A DNA stretch of 64,000 nt, taken from the NCBI GenBank assembly GCA_016722045.1, contig JADKGY010000022.1:62001-126000 (forward strand). The letters are read 5' to 3'. This stretch comes from Candidatus Opimibacter skivensis (GTDB taxonomy: Bacteria > Bacteroidota > Bacteroidia > Chitinophagales > Saprospiraceae). Positions 34,751-44,015 of the stretch are shown one piece after another. A program made the translations under genes and the position numbers. How positions within the stretch are numbered: the stretch's first letter is position 1; each line of letters starts with the position of its first letter. The notes under the pieces are model-generated. The model was not told where the DNA came from, did no database searches, and saw only the letters and a program-made list of their open reading frames with translations.

Positions 34751-37669
34751 TTATTTAATTACTACAAATTTACCAGAACGTATTGGAATTCCTTTACCAA
34801 TCAAGGAGCAATAGTATAATCCTGGTTTCCAGTCTTTTTGGATGGATATGTCATTTAGACCTCCATGCAAATTGATTCTTGAGATCGCCATGCCATTAAG
34901 ATCATAGACCACCAAAACAGGATCTTGTACTTTCGCTTCCACAAAGATCGAAATGTTATCGCCAGTTGGATTTGGAAATAGCAACAATTGACTTGCTTCT
35001 GCCATATTTACTGACTTAGTATTTTGGTTTGAACGCGGATCTACTTCGCCCGGGATATAATAGGCCGGTGTCAAAATTGTATCTCCGGACAAGGCTAAAA
35101 TGCCCCTAGCTATGGCTGTCGAATATCCAGGACTTGCGGCAAATACCAAGAGGGAATCGATATCCGAAGAGGTCAGACTATTGATAGACCTTGCAGTCAG
35201 GATATCATAAGCATATTTGATCCTTTCGATTTCAAATGAATCAAAACGGGATAGGTCAAAACGATCATGAATATTGTCAAGGACATCATCCATTTCAGTG
35301 TAATCACCTGTGGCAAAAAAGTCTCCGGCTAATAGTAAATCTCCCGAAATAGAACTGTCTCTGAGATACCAGGCTCTGAGCGTGTCCCGGATAAAATTAG
35401 CTGTATCTAACTCAAGGTATCGCGTGACCTTATCAATACTTGAGTCTGCTTTACATTTGTGAAATGCTACGCCATCCTGATCATCATTTGCCAGTGCTAT
35501 ATTAAAATCTTCCCAATAGGTATAAAAGGAATCAACCTCGTCACTAAAATCTACACTTGATAGACATGGTTGCAAACAATCATTGGGTAAACATGCATTT
35601 GGGAGTCCTTCCACAAGGTTTTGTATACCAAAATACTTGTCAGGCTTATCTGATGAATTATTTACATGATAGAAATAATCCACCGGATGATATTCCACTA
35701 AAACTTGCATGGGAGCAAAATTGCCATGATTAGAGAAATCTCCTTCATCAGGATCTCCGTAGTTAGAAAATGTATTGGCCGCTTCTAGGAATTGTGAGAA
35801 TCCGTTATTACACTGCAATTTTCGGATTATATCTCTTTCATTCCTTGAATCCGGGACATAGAAATCAAATGCAGTTACATGGCTGTTTTCATTACATTCA
35901 TAAGCAAGTCCGGACAATGTTTTCAGGTCGTGCTGAGCATTTTCTCCAAACGCTTCATCACCTATTGTGATGCCATGAAAGTAATTCCTACGAACAATGA
36001 TGTTTTTGGTACCCAAATTTTCCATCACAACTCCAAGGGTGTTTTCTGCCATTTCACCTACAAGGTCAAAGGTGTCTTCCTGGATATCGATGTTTTGTAT
36101 TGGACCTACGGCTTTGATACCAAGTTGATCATCCGAAGTATTCACTTGCTGCAAATCACCAAACTCAAACCTATTGTGTAAAATACTTGCTCCGCTGACT
36201 TGATTGACATTTATACCATACGAGCATTTTGAGAATTTTGAGTAGTACACTGTAAATGGATAATTTCCCGAGAAACTATAAGCGTCCACTCCGTATCTCA
36301 AACCTGTAAATTCTGTTGGGTTCATATCTGAACATCCTCCTGCCGGACAGGGTTCGTCAAGGATATTGGCTGCTGACGGACCGATGGTGAAATTTGATCC
36401 AAAGCTCTCTATCCCAATACTATATTGATCAAATCCACTTATCGGTTGGGCAACATGGTTGTCAATAAACTTGCAACCCGATATATTAATCCCAAAAACA
36501 TTATACATAAAAATGTGGTAAAAAAAAGTCTTATCAGGATCAAAATCTCCAGTGATATCAAATATGCAATTTCTAATCCTGCTAAAATAGGGCCGTGGTT
36601 TAGATGCAGTATTGAAATAATTATTGAATGGTGCAAATACAATGCCTTGGCAATTGTTTGTAAAAATCGCCCCGTCTGCATTAATTTGACCTCCTGCATT
36701 GGCGGCTGTAGGACCGTACAATTGTACTGCCCTGAATGCATTCTCAATTATAGAATTTTCATAACAATTGATTACTCCTTGTGGAAAATGTCCACCGGAT
36801 GCATACTGGCTTACAGAACTATTGCCCTGTACCTCAACACCATTCCAGCCTGCATTACAATTGGAGGTCAGAGTGCCATATAGATTTAAGGTGGCGCGTG
36901 GTTCGACTATGAGTTTTCCGCCATCGCAAAATCTAAGTATTTGATCAGCATCAACTGTCAGTGAATAACCTGATTTAACAGTTAGGGTATTAAAATGCTC
37001 AAAGGGAGGAGTATCATGAGTTAAACCCCAGTCAGTATCGTCAGTAATATCAAAATCACCGCACTCTCCAAATTCATGGTGAAAGCAAATGTATTGGTCA
37101 TCAGGAATTCCCACATAGCTCGCTTGAAAAATTAAATCCATTTCAGTCGCGTTTGTTGGGATTTCAAAGCAATCTACATGATCTGCCCAGGGTTCGTCTT
37201 CATAACTGAATTCAAAAGGATCACCATGATCAAAAGAGACAATTCCTATCAAAAGACAACCTTCTTCCTCACAATTCGGAACAAAACAAGATTCATCATA
37301 AGCAATCTCAACACAAGGTGACAGACAGTCGTCATGAAGATTTATCTCCAGCAATTTACACATTGATATATTATCTAAGATACACTGAAGCAGTGCATTT
37401 GCGTCATCATCAGTACTTCTATGGATAGTAGAAACCCGGAAAACCAAATACTGAAAGTCCGTCAAATATGGTCCCTCACCGTTGCAAACATCAAGATCGT
37501 TGAAATAGATCTCGCGTTCCACACAATCAAAGCGCGTGTCAAAATATACGATATCAGAAGTTGAACCTAAAAATGTCAGAGAACCAGAACTAGAAGTGGG
37601 GTAGTCTGCTCCATATATATTGATGTAAAAACCGGCTTCCGAATACCACGGTAAGATAGTAAGCTGCAT
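34751..37669 (-). CDS. T9SS type A beta-helix protein, main part (separated from its signal peptide by a TAG)
   Basis: 972 residues from ATG 37669. It has no signal peptide of its own, which does not fit a T9SS cargo protein. The upstream 121-codon reading frame (37685-38050) is in the same frame, has the signal peptide and is separated only by one TAG at 37685-37687. The central region (GWNGVEVQGN, GVDAYSFSGN, YGINVNQVSGASILHNRF) is a right-handed parallel beta-helix pattern. The end carries a type A sorting domain (LLLFPNPTGDNISIF, VYDLNGMAISRINL, GLYYCSLI). Without readthrough or reversion this product would remain in the cytoplasm, so the gene may be inactive. It could also be a base-calling error. 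Confidence 0.85.
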   Translation of the reverse strand: MQLTILPWYSEAGFYINIYGADYPTSSSGSLTFLGSTSDIVYFDTRFDCVEREIYFNDLDVCNGEGPYLTDFQYLVFRVSTIHRSTDDDANALLQCILDNISMCKLLEINLHDDCLSPCVEIAYDESCFVPNCEEEGCLLIGIVSFDHGDPFEFSYEDEPWADHVDCFEIPTNATEMDLIFQASYVGIPDDQYICFHHEFGECGDFDITDDTDWGLTHDTPPFEHFNTLTVKSGYSLTVDADQILRFCDGGKLIVEPRATLNLYGTLTSNCNAGWNGVEVQGNSSVSQYASGGHFPQGVINCYENSIIENAFRAVQLYGPTAANAGGQINADGAIFTNNCQGIVFAPFNNYFNTASKPRPYFSRIRNCIFDITGDFDPDKTFFYHIFMYNVFGINISGCKFIDNHVAQPISGFDQYSIGIESFGSNFTIGPSAANILDEPCPAGGCSDMNPTEFTGLRYGVDAYSFSGNYPFTVYYSKFSKCSYGINVNQVSGASILHNRFEFGDLQQVNTSDDQLGIKAVGPIQNIDIQEDTFDLVGEMAENTLGVVMENLGTKNIIVRRNYFHGITIGDEAFGENAQHDLKTLSGLAYECNENSHVTAFDFYVPDSRNERDIIRKLQCNNGFSQFLEAANTFSNYGDPDEGDFSNHGNFAPMQVLVEYHPVDYFYHVNNSSDKPDKYFGIQNLVEGLPNACLPNDCLQPCLSSVDFSDEVDSFYTYWEDFNIALANDDQDGVAFHKCKADSSIDKVTRYLELDTANFIRDTLRAWYLRDSSISGDLLLAGDFFATGDYTEMDDVLDNIHDRFDLSRFDSFEIERIKYAYDILTARSINSLTSSDIDSLLVFAASPGYSTAIARGILALSGDTILTPAYYIPGEVDPRSNQNTKSVNMAEASQLLLFPNPTGDNISIFVEAKVQDPVLVVYDLNGMAISRINLHGGLNDISIQKDWKPGLYYCSLIGKGIPIRSGKFVVIK

Positions 37670-37684
37670 TCTGTATATAGCATT

Positions 37685-38050
37685 CTAATTATTGTGATAG
37701 AATGGATTGGTCGTGGCGTACCGCTGAGGGTTATCAGGAAAATTTGGATCCCCGGAATTTATATTCTGGAGCCATAATCCCCGCTCCCCTAGACCGCAAT
37801 CCGTCATATTGTTCAAATCGGGAGCACAATCATATCTAAACCATGCAAAATCTGTAGTACCAGGCGTATCATAATACCACCAACCATCGATGCATGAAAT
37901 TTCAAAGTCATCGCATGAGTTGGCGGTGCAAGTAGATGAATTTTCAAAATCTCCGTTTGCAATAATTTGCGCAGCGAGTTCGAAATTAATTAAGAAATAA
38001 AATAGTGAGAATATCACAATTCTATATTGAATAATAATTATTGACTTCAT
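37685..38050 (-). CDS. N-terminal fragment of the T9SS beta-helix protein, ending at in-frame TAG
   Basis: 121 residues with a signal peptide (long hydrophobic stretch IVIFSLFYFLINF then ELAAQ) and the start of a carbohydrate-binding-like region (ANGDFENSS, CIDGWWYYDTPGTTDFAWF). The frame continues after the TAG as NAIYRM into the 972-residue part. Together they would make a protein of about 1100 residues. The segment around the stop (NPFYHNN, stop, NAIYRMQLT) shows no other sign of damage. Confidence 0.75.
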   Translation of the reverse strand: MKSIIIIQYRIVIFSLFYFLINFELAAQIIANGDFENSSTCTANSCDDFEISCIDGWWYYDTPGTTDFAWFRYDCAPDLNNMTDCGLGERGLWLQNINSGDPNFPDNPQRYATTNPFYHNN

Positions 38051-38488
38051 TGTTTTGTGATTTTGTATTTGAAATATTTATTTGAAATTGTATGGAATGA
38101 CATACAACACGAATAAAAGAGTGGAGATACAAATAAATTTACATTTGTATTCAGAAAGGAATGATCATTCCTTTGATGTAAACAGAGGCAAAATGAGTTT
38201 CTACTCAGAGATGCCTGAGTTAATGTGGAGGGACCAATATCATATCATGGTATGACCTGGAACTGAAATGTCCGAATTGATTAGTTTGTTTTCTTTATTT
38301 TCATAGTATTGTCTTTTTTATAAATGATAAAATGACATCAAACTGAAGTATGACCATTTCAGCTATATGTTCAATAAATTCACATAAGTACTTGTGTAAG
38401 GGGAGAGGAAGCAATCTATACCCCGGAGAGACTTGAGTATTTATTGGGGAGAAGGGATAAATTACAATTACAATATTAGTCCCCTACT
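38051..38488. other. AT-rich spacer upstream of the T9SS operon
   Basis: No gene is supportable in this stretch of more than 400 bases. It presumably contains the promoter of the operon that starts at 38050, but no exact TAnnTTTG box was found near that start. Confidence 0.5.
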
Positions 38489-38504
38489 CTGTCAAATTTG
38501 ACAG
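38489..38504. promoter_or_regulatory. 16-bp perfect palindrome, candidate operator
   Basis: CTGTCAAATTTGACAG is a perfect palindrome with further partial symmetry outside (CCTAC and GTAGG). No T-run follows on either strand, so it does not look like a terminator. It lies 45 bases beyond the 3' end of a small HTH gene and is AT-centred like a dimer-binding operator. The assignment is inference. Confidence 0.4.
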
Positions 38505-38548
38505 TAGGTAAAAAAAATTTAGAATTTAACATTGCTTGTTTAACCTGA

Positions 38549-38776
38549 TCATTTGAATAAACTTAGGATATCCAGGTCACCTTCGTAGTAATAGGAGGCA
38601 AGTAATGAATCGAATTTTGTAGTGATACCTTCATCATTTAACTCCTGGAAAATCCGATATAATGTACTTTCAGAGATGCCCAGGCGATGAGCGAAATTTT
38701 CAGGAGTGCCTGTACTTTTCCGATTAAGATATCCATGCATCTTTTTCAGCAAGCGAACATTTTGAAGAATTGACAT
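38549..38776 (-). CDS. Small winged-helix/HTH DNA-binding protein
   Basis: 75 residues from ATG 38776 (MSILQNVRLLKKMHGYLNRK); an upstream ATG at 38809 would add eleven unlikely residues. A helix-turn-helix is visible in TPENFAHRLGISESTLYRIFQEL followed by a wing-like DEGITTKFDSLLASYYY, as in HTH_11 or DeoR-type N-terminal domains. No effector domain is present. It may regulate the divergent or neighbouring T9SS operon through the palindrome at 38489, but nothing proves it. Confidence 0.65.
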   Translation of the reverse strand: MSILQNVRLLKKMHGYLNRKSTGTPENFAHRLGISESTLYRIFQELNDEGITTKFDSLLASYYYEGDLDILSLFK

Positions 38777-39103
38777 AGGTGTACCTTTAGTGTTAAAAAT
38801 AAAATGCAAAGGAGAAGACCTAAATCTGGGTGAGATACAAATGTTAAAATTTATTCGAATTCATAATAAAGAGAGAGATTCTAAAAAAAAGTATAATATT
38901 TTCAAGCTCAATATAAGTAAAAATTTCGTTCAGTGACTCAAAATAGCCTTGCCTTTTAGTAGTCATCTACAATCAATATGATGGACATATGCACTATCCT
39001 CATACATTACGATCTTGAAAACAAAAGTTCACTAACCATTTTAAATTATCATTCGTATATCGTAAATTAGTTCTTTCTTTTTAACCATCAAAACAAATCG
39101 ATT

Positions 39104-39547
39104 ATGCCACCAACCAATTGGCTCGCCATTCTGATTTCAACCTTCATCCCTATGATCGTGGGTTTCATTTACTATCATGACAAAGTTTTTGGTAAGGCCT
39201 GGATGGATACCCTGGGTTGGACCAAAGATTCAATGCCGAAAGTTAATATGGGCAAGGTCCTGATTATCTGCCTCATCATGTCTTTCCTTTTGTCTATGTT
39301 TATTTTGATCAATGTAGACGGACCCGGTCAAGAAGGAAAATACGACTCCTTCAAACATGGTGCCGGGCATGGAATTATTCTGACCTTTTTTGTTGCCATG
39401 CCATTAATGGTTATAAATGGTCTTTTTGAAAGGAAAAATTTCAAATACCTGGCCATTCATATCCTCTACTGGCTGATCACATTGGTATTAATGGGAGGGA
39501 CAATTGATGCCTTAAATCATTGGCCTGCGGATATGCCAGCAATGTAG
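39104..39547 (+). CDS. DUF1761-like small membrane protein
   Basis: 147 residues with four hydrophobic segments. The opening NWLAILISTFIPMIVGFIYYHDKVFGKAWM fits the DUF1761 pattern of NWL, a membrane helix, then W/YY and GKxW. Function of the family is unknown. It is convergent with trhO; an inverted pair of 8-base arrays lies between them. Confidence 0.75.
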   Translation: MPPTNWLAILISTFIPMIVGFIYYHDKVFGKAWMDTLGWTKDSMPKVNMGKVLIICLIMSFLLSMFILINVDGPGQEGKYDSFKHGAGHGIILTFFVAMPLMVINGLFERKNFKYLAIHILYWLITLVLMGGTIDALNHWPADMPAM

Positions 39548-39555
39548 TGGACTTA

Positions 39556-39642
39556 AAGGTTTATATGTTTATGTGCTTATAGGTTTATGCGTTTAAAAGA
39601 TTATAAACCTATAAGCCCATAAGCCCATAAGCTTTTATAAGC
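39556..39642. repeat. Inverted pair of 8-bp arrays between convergent genes
   Basis: GGTTTATA, TGTTTATG, TGCTTATA, GGTTTATG (about 39558-39590) face ATTATAAACC, TATAAGCC, CATAAGCC, CATAAGC (about 39600-39640). The two halves are complementary and could fold into a long AT-rich hairpin acting as a two-way terminator. The same 8-base family recurs at 61745-61822. Confidence 0.65.
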
Positions 39643-39675
39643 CAAACTCGCAAATCCTCGAGACGGAGAGCGATT

Positions 39676-40701
39676 TTATAGCATTCCCGGTTTGCTCTTC
39701 GAAAATTTTGTCCCGTTAAATTCCATCTTTGAACGAAGTGCCTTCCGTTCACCTTCCGGCAGTGTATTAAATTCTTTGCATTTGACAGAACAACATCCTT
39801 CATAATCTTTTGCACACTCGGGGCACTGAATGAAGAGGAGATGACATGCATTATTTGCACAATTGGTATGTGTATCACATGGAGCTCCACAGAGATGACA
39901 TGTAGCCACTACATCATCAGATATCCTTTCGCCCAATCGCTCATCAAACACAAAATTCTTTCCGATAAATTTATTGCGAAGACCTTTTTGTTCGACCTGT
40001 CTTGCATATTCGATGATCCCGCCATCAAGTTGATAGACATTTGTGAATCCACTGAACTTCAGATAAGCAGATGCTTTTTCACAGCGTATGCCGCCGGTGC
40101 AATACATGACGATATTTTTTTCCTTACCGGCTCCCAGTATTTCAGCTACCATTGGTAGTCCTTCTCTGAATGTTTCCATCGGAGGCAGAATAGCCTTTTC
40201 AAAATAGCCAACCTCGCTTTCATAATGATTCCGCATATCTACGACGATAGTCTCAGGGTCTTCCGTCAGCTGATTGAATGATTCTGCATCCAGATGCACC
40301 CCGCTATTTCTGACATCAAAGTCAGGATCTGTCAGGCCATCGGCTACAATCTTCTCCCGGACCTTGATCGCCAGGGTAAAAAAGGATTTTCCATTATCCT
40401 CCACAGCAATGTTTAGCCGAATATTGTTCAGAAATGGAATAGTATTCAGGTAAGTTCTCAATTCATCCAGTCGCCGGGTAGGGACAGAAAGCTGGGCATT
40501 TACTCCTTCATGGGCTACATAGATCCGGCCAAAGACGTCCAGATCCTGGAGAGCCTTGTAAAATGAATCACGGAAGGCATCCGGATCCGGAATTTGTGCA
40601 TAAGCATAGAATGAAAGGGTCGTTCTCCTTATCTCTTCCTTTTGAATACGGGCCCTTAATTCATCCCGGTTGACCTTATTATGTAGCGTCTTACCCTTCA
40701 T
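39676..40701 (-). CDS. trhO: tRNA uridine(34) hydroxylase TrhO (rhodanese-domain protein)
   Basis: About 341 residues from ATG 40701 (MKGKTLHNKVNRDELRARI), which matches the usual start of the family; an earlier ATG at 40764 adds 21 residues. Order: an N-terminal domain (LSFYAYAQIPDPDAFRDSF, GRIYVAHEGVNAQLS), a rhodanese domain with the active-site loop YCTGGIRCEKASAYL, and a C-terminal cysteine-rich zinc-like region (CHLCGAPCDTHTNC, CPECAKDYEGCCS). TrhO (YceA) makes 5-hydroxyuridine at wobble position 34 with oxygen as oxidant. The catalytic cysteine is present, so the enzyme should be active. Confidence 0.93.
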   Translation of the reverse strand: MKGKTLHNKVNRDELRARIQKEEIRRTTLSFYAYAQIPDPDAFRDSFYKALQDLDVFGRIYVAHEGVNAQLSVPTRRLDELRTYLNTIPFLNNIRLNIAVEDNGKSFFTLAIKVREKIVADGLTDPDFDVRNSGVHLDAESFNQLTEDPETIVVDMRNHYESEVGYFEKAILPPMETFREGLPMVAEILGAGKEKNIVMYCTGGIRCEKASAYLKFSGFTNVYQLDGGIIEYARQVEQKGLRNKFIGKNFVFDERLGERISDDVVATCHLCGAPCDTHTNCANNACHLLFIQCPECAKDYEGCCSVKCKEFNTLPEGERKALRSKMEFNGTKFSKSKPGML

Positions 40702-40764
40702 CTGACGGCAAAGATAAAGATTGGTTAAAACAGAATCTCCTGGGAGCATATTGGGTGAACTCAT

Positions 40765-41132
40765 TTGTTCAGATTGTTCTTGCGCAGAGTTTGGAGTTTA
40801 CCCTTACATCTCCTATTTAAACCTTCGATAAAGCACGGAATTGTGAAATAGTAGTCGTTGAAACGATAAAATGCCATTTATTTTCTTCGTAAAAAGCGAT
40901 TTACCAAATTATGTAATACATTAATTATCAGATAGTTGAATTAAATTTCACCAGGGATCAGAACTTATTTACTTCGAAAATGATTATAAGAGGTCAAAAA
41001 CCAGTCTTATTATCAATCAGATAGCTGGTATTATATCCTTTCATGTAAATTTGCGGCGCTTTTTAGATCGTATCCAGGCCCCATTAGCTCCTGATCTATC
41101 TGAAAACCCACTTAATTTAAAATCGGCTCGTT
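40765..41132. other. Spacer between trhO and the DksA-like gene
   Basis: A divergent intergenic region with no supportable gene; the only recognised site is the promoter box at 41046-41053. Confidence 0.5.
41046..41053 (+). promoter_or_regulatory. TAnnTTTG minus-7 box for the DksA-like gene
   Basis: TAAATTTG is an exact consensus match 80 bases upstream of ATG 41133, which implies a leader of about 70 bases. Confidence 0.5.
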
Positions 41133-42323
41133 ATGGCCACTCAGAAAAACACTAAGTCATCTAAGGCAACAGCCGTGAAGGGCAAGCCCTCCAAGGCCGT
41201 TGTTGCGAAGAAACCTGCTCCAAAAGCCCCTGCTAAGGGAAAAAAGCCCACTAAACCTGTTGTAGTTGCCAAATCTAAGGCGCTAGCTAAGACAGTTGCA
41301 GTTTCTAAAGCGAAGAAGGCAGTTCCGGCAGCAAAGAGGCCAGTGGCTAAACCCGCACCAAAATCAGCCCCTAAAAAGGCCGCTCCTGTTAAATTAAGCC
41401 CGGTAAAATCGAAGGCCGGTAAAGCTCAGCCAAAAGCTCATATAAAACCAGCAGCACCAAAAACAATAGCCAAACCTGTCGTGACAACCAAGGCTAAAGT
41501 TCTTCCTCCAGTTAAACCTGCAGCCTCAAAAGCTGTACATACAGTGGCTAGTTCAAAAGTAACAAGCCCCGTTATTAAGCCAGCTCCAATAGCTAAACCT
41601 GCAGTAGCTGTCAAACCGCCTGTAAAGGTCGCCCCCAAGCCGGTGGTTCATGAGGCCCCAAAAGTGATTACGAAGGAGGCACCTGCAAAACCAATTGTAA
41701 GCGAACATAAGCCGATAGTCAGTGCGGAAAAACCAACAGTAATCGCTGTAAAACCGGAAGCTAAAAACACAGGGTCCAAAAGTTCTGATCTGGTAAAGCC
41801 CTCAGTGAGCTCAAAGCCAATGGAGGAAAAACCAAAAGAACAACCAAAAGAATTTCAACGTAAATCATTAAAACAGAACACAGCTCATGCTGTGAAATCA
41901 CACGATACAATGTCAGATAAGAAAGAGAACAAGACGATGGGGGTTGCATTTCCCGACGAGCCTCAAAAATCAAGATATAATGACAAGGAGTTGGAAGAGT
42001 TCGATCAGCTCATCGATCAGAAACTGGTTGTTGCCAGGGAGCAACTTGAATTCTATCTCAAGCAGTTGGAAGACATGGCTGAAAATCCGGACAACAAGAT
42101 TAAAGGTCTTGATGACGGACTCAGTACATTGGAAAGTGAAAGAGTGAGTTCGATGGCTTCCCGCCAACAGAAATTAATCCAGCATCTTGAAAATGCTAAA
42201 ATCCGGATTAAGAATAAAGTCTATGGTATCTGCAGAGAGACCGGTAAGCTGATTTCAAAAGAAAGGCTTCGTGCAGTTCCGCATGCTACTTTATCCATTG
42301 AGGCGAAACAAGCTCAGAATTAA
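41133..42323 (+). CDS. TraR/DksA-type protein with long histone-H1-like Lys/Ala/Pro tail
   Basis: 396 residues. Residues 1 to about 265 are a low-complexity basic tail of K, A, P and V (KAAPVKLSPVKSK, KPAPKSAPKKAAP), like histone H1 tails and the AlgP type. The last 120 residues form a DksA/TraR-like coiled coil (EFDQLIDQKLVVAREQLEFY) ending YGICRETGKLISKERLRAVPHATLS. That end keeps the family spacing, but only one of the four zinc cysteines remains, as is common in Bacteroidota homologues. The C-terminal part probably acts at the RNA polymerase secondary channel; the tail should bind nucleic acid. lspA follows 104 bases later, a common Bacteroidota arrangement. Confidence 0.85.
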   Translation: MATQKNTKSSKATAVKGKPSKAVVAKKPAPKAPAKGKKPTKPVVVAKSKALAKTVAVSKAKKAVPAAKRPVAKPAPKSAPKKAAPVKLSPVKSKAGKAQPKAHIKPAAPKTIAKPVVTTKAKVLPPVKPAASKAVHTVASSKVTSPVIKPAPIAKPAVAVKPPVKVAPKPVVHEAPKVITKEAPAKPIVSEHKPIVSAEKPTVIAVKPEAKNTGSKSSDLVKPSVSSKPMEEKPKEQPKEFQRKSLKQNTAHAVKSHDTMSDKKENKTMGVAFPDEPQKSRYNDKELEEFDQLIDQKLVVAREQLEFYLKQLEDMAENPDNKIKGLDDGLSTLESERVSSMASRQQKLIQHLENAKIRIKNKVYGICRETGKLISKERLRAVPHATLSIEAKQAQN

Positions 42324-42427
42324 TCATTAAATAACGTTTCATTTCATTCCGGTTTTCTGCATAGAACTCCTGAGTAGATCGTTTTATTCACTGGCGTAAG
42401 TAAAACAACATAAGAGCCCTTTATCGC

Positions 42428-43129
42428 ATGAAAATTTCAACTCGCTCAGGAATAGTTATCGGTGTTGTTTTCCTCGTCTTATTCGTTGATCAATGTATCA
42501 AGATATGGGTCAAGACGCATATGGAATATGGAGAGGAGTTTGGAATATTGGGGTTGTCCTGGGCCCGGATTCATTTTGTTGAAAATGAAGGCATGGCATT
42601 CGGTCTTTCACTTGGAGGTAATTTAGGAAAGCTTGCATTAAGTGTATTCCGTTTAATCGCTGTTGGCTTCCTCATGTATATTATACATAACCTGATCAAA
42701 GTCAAAGAAACATTTGGTGTGATCTTGTCCTTTTCACTGATACTCGCAGGAGCCCTTGGTAATATTCTGGATAGTGCTTTCTATGGGCTTATTTTTTCAA
42801 ATACACCCTATCACGGTGGTTTAGCGACGATGTTTCCTGATGGAGGAGGGTATGCTTCTTTCCTTTTTGGAAAGGTGGTCGACATGTTATATTTCCCGAT
42901 GATTGATACGACATTACCTTCTTCATTTCCGATATGGGGTGGAGAACGATTTCAGTTTTTCAGACCTGTCTTCAATATTTCAGATGCCTCTATTTCTACA
43001 GGAGTGATTTCTTTGCTTCTCTTTCATCGGCGTATATTCAAATCAAAACCGTCCACAGAACTGCACAAAGAAAATCCCATGGTCGAAAATGATATGACGA
43101 CAGGGTCTTCTGTGGAAGATGTGAAATGA
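42428..43129 (+). CDS. lspA: Lipoprotein signal peptidase (signal peptidase II)
   Basis: 233 residues, four membrane helices. The family motifs are present: VDQCIKIWVK near the start, HFVENEGMAFG, GALGNILDSAFYG near residue 110-120 (first catalytic Asp) and FNISDASISTG near 182-190 (second catalytic Asp). It cleaves the signal peptide before the lipidated Cys of prolipoproteins in the inner membrane. An insertion of about 40 residues between the two Asp motifs is usual for Bacteroidota. Several lipoproteins in this window (M15 peptidase, prolyl oligopeptidase, toroid protein) would be its substrates. Confidence 0.95.
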   Translation: MKISTRSGIVIGVVFLVLFVDQCIKIWVKTHMEYGEEFGILGLSWARIHFVENEGMAFGLSLGGNLGKLALSVFRLIAVGFLMYIIHNLIKVKETFGVILSFSLILAGALGNILDSAFYGLIFSNTPYHGGLATMFPDGGGYASFLFGKVVDMLYFPMIDTTLPSSFPIWGGERFQFFRPVFNISDASISTGVISLLLFHRRIFKSKPSTELHKENPMVENDMTTGSSVEDVK

Positions 43130-43490
43130 AAAATCTTTCACGGACGGAGAGCTAGTATTCAAAAAGATTTGCAAAAACCCGTTTTGCGCTTCGTGATCTT
43201 TATTTCGTAAATCAGGAATTTGCTTTCACTCTAACGTCGGCACAGCTTACGCAGAACCATAGCCTTTGTTATAGCTGAAGCCACAACAAAATTTCTACTT
43301 TGTTGAGGACACAGACATGAGTGAAAAATCAGTTTTGTACATGAAGTACATGATCAAAATCATTCGTGCGGAACGATGATGACTTGATGAGTCGAAAGCA
43401 GAAAGCTCTGGAAAAAGCTCTCAAAATATACTGCGGGAAAAAAAATTTGGGATGGGAAATATTCGTAATCGTTTCAGCTGATAGATCCTT
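43130..43490. other. 361-base spacer with several short inverted repeats
   Basis: No gene is supportable. Small hairpins are visible, for example CAACAAA with TTTGTTG (about 43286-43310) and TGTACATGAAGTACATGA (about 43335). The overall sequence could be a structured transcript or a decayed element; I cannot assign it. Confidence 0.4.
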
Positions 43491-43796
43491 CTATTTACCC
43501 ATAAATCGGTTGATGGCTTTCACAGCATTGCTTACCCTTGGATAGTCTATGGTGTAATGCATATACTTTCCATCCTTATCTGCCACCAGTACGCCGGCAT
43601 TCTTCAGTATTCGAAGATGTTGCGAAGCAATGGATTGCTCGATCTTTAGGGTGTTGTAAATTTGATTCACCTGGATATTTTTGTTTTGATCCAAAAATTC
43701 CAGAATCTTCAGTCGGAGGGGGTGAGCAAGAGCTCGCATAAGTTCTGTAGACACCTGTAGCTTCTCCTGCTGAAAGGTGACCTTAGTCCTTTTCAT
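43491..43796 (-). CDS. ArsR-type winged-helix regulator, second copy
   Basis: 101 residues with the ArsR fold: ELMRALAHPLRLKILEFLDQ, the recognition region IYNTLKIEQSIASQHLRILKNAGVL and a wing DKDGKYMHYTIDYPRV. The metal-binding ELCVCDL motif of ArsR/SmtB is replaced by IQVNQIY, so metal sensing by that site is excluded. It is a paralogue of the gene just upstream (44016-44354); both share EQSxASQHLxILxxAGV. Target genes are unknown. Confidence 0.9.
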   Translation of the reverse strand: MKRTKVTFQQEKLQVSTELMRALAHPLRLKILEFLDQNKNIQVNQIYNTLKIEQSIASQHLRILKNAGVLVADKDGKYMHYTIDYPRVSNAVKAINRFMGK

Positions 43797-44015
43797 ACAT
43801 ATCCTTATTTTGAGTTAAACCTTGAGAGCAAATTTGCAATTAAGATTTGATGTAAACAAGAGATATTACAAAAAAAATGCATCTGTAATATGCTGTTTAC
43901 CACCTAAGGATATCTAAGTGTCTGATTGATAAGGAAATGTAAAAAAGAGTGGGGGGAAATTTTTTTTTAATCTTCACATTATCAAAGCCTTAAAGTGGCT
44001 ACTTAAAGCAAAGAT

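Noticed and set aside
38489..38504. Palindrome as terminator of the small HTH gene
   Set aside because: No T-run follows it on either strand.
43384..43396. TGATGAGTCGAAA, reminiscent of a hammerhead ribozyme core
   Set aside because: There is no stem II between the two core boxes and no paired stems I and III around a cleavage site.
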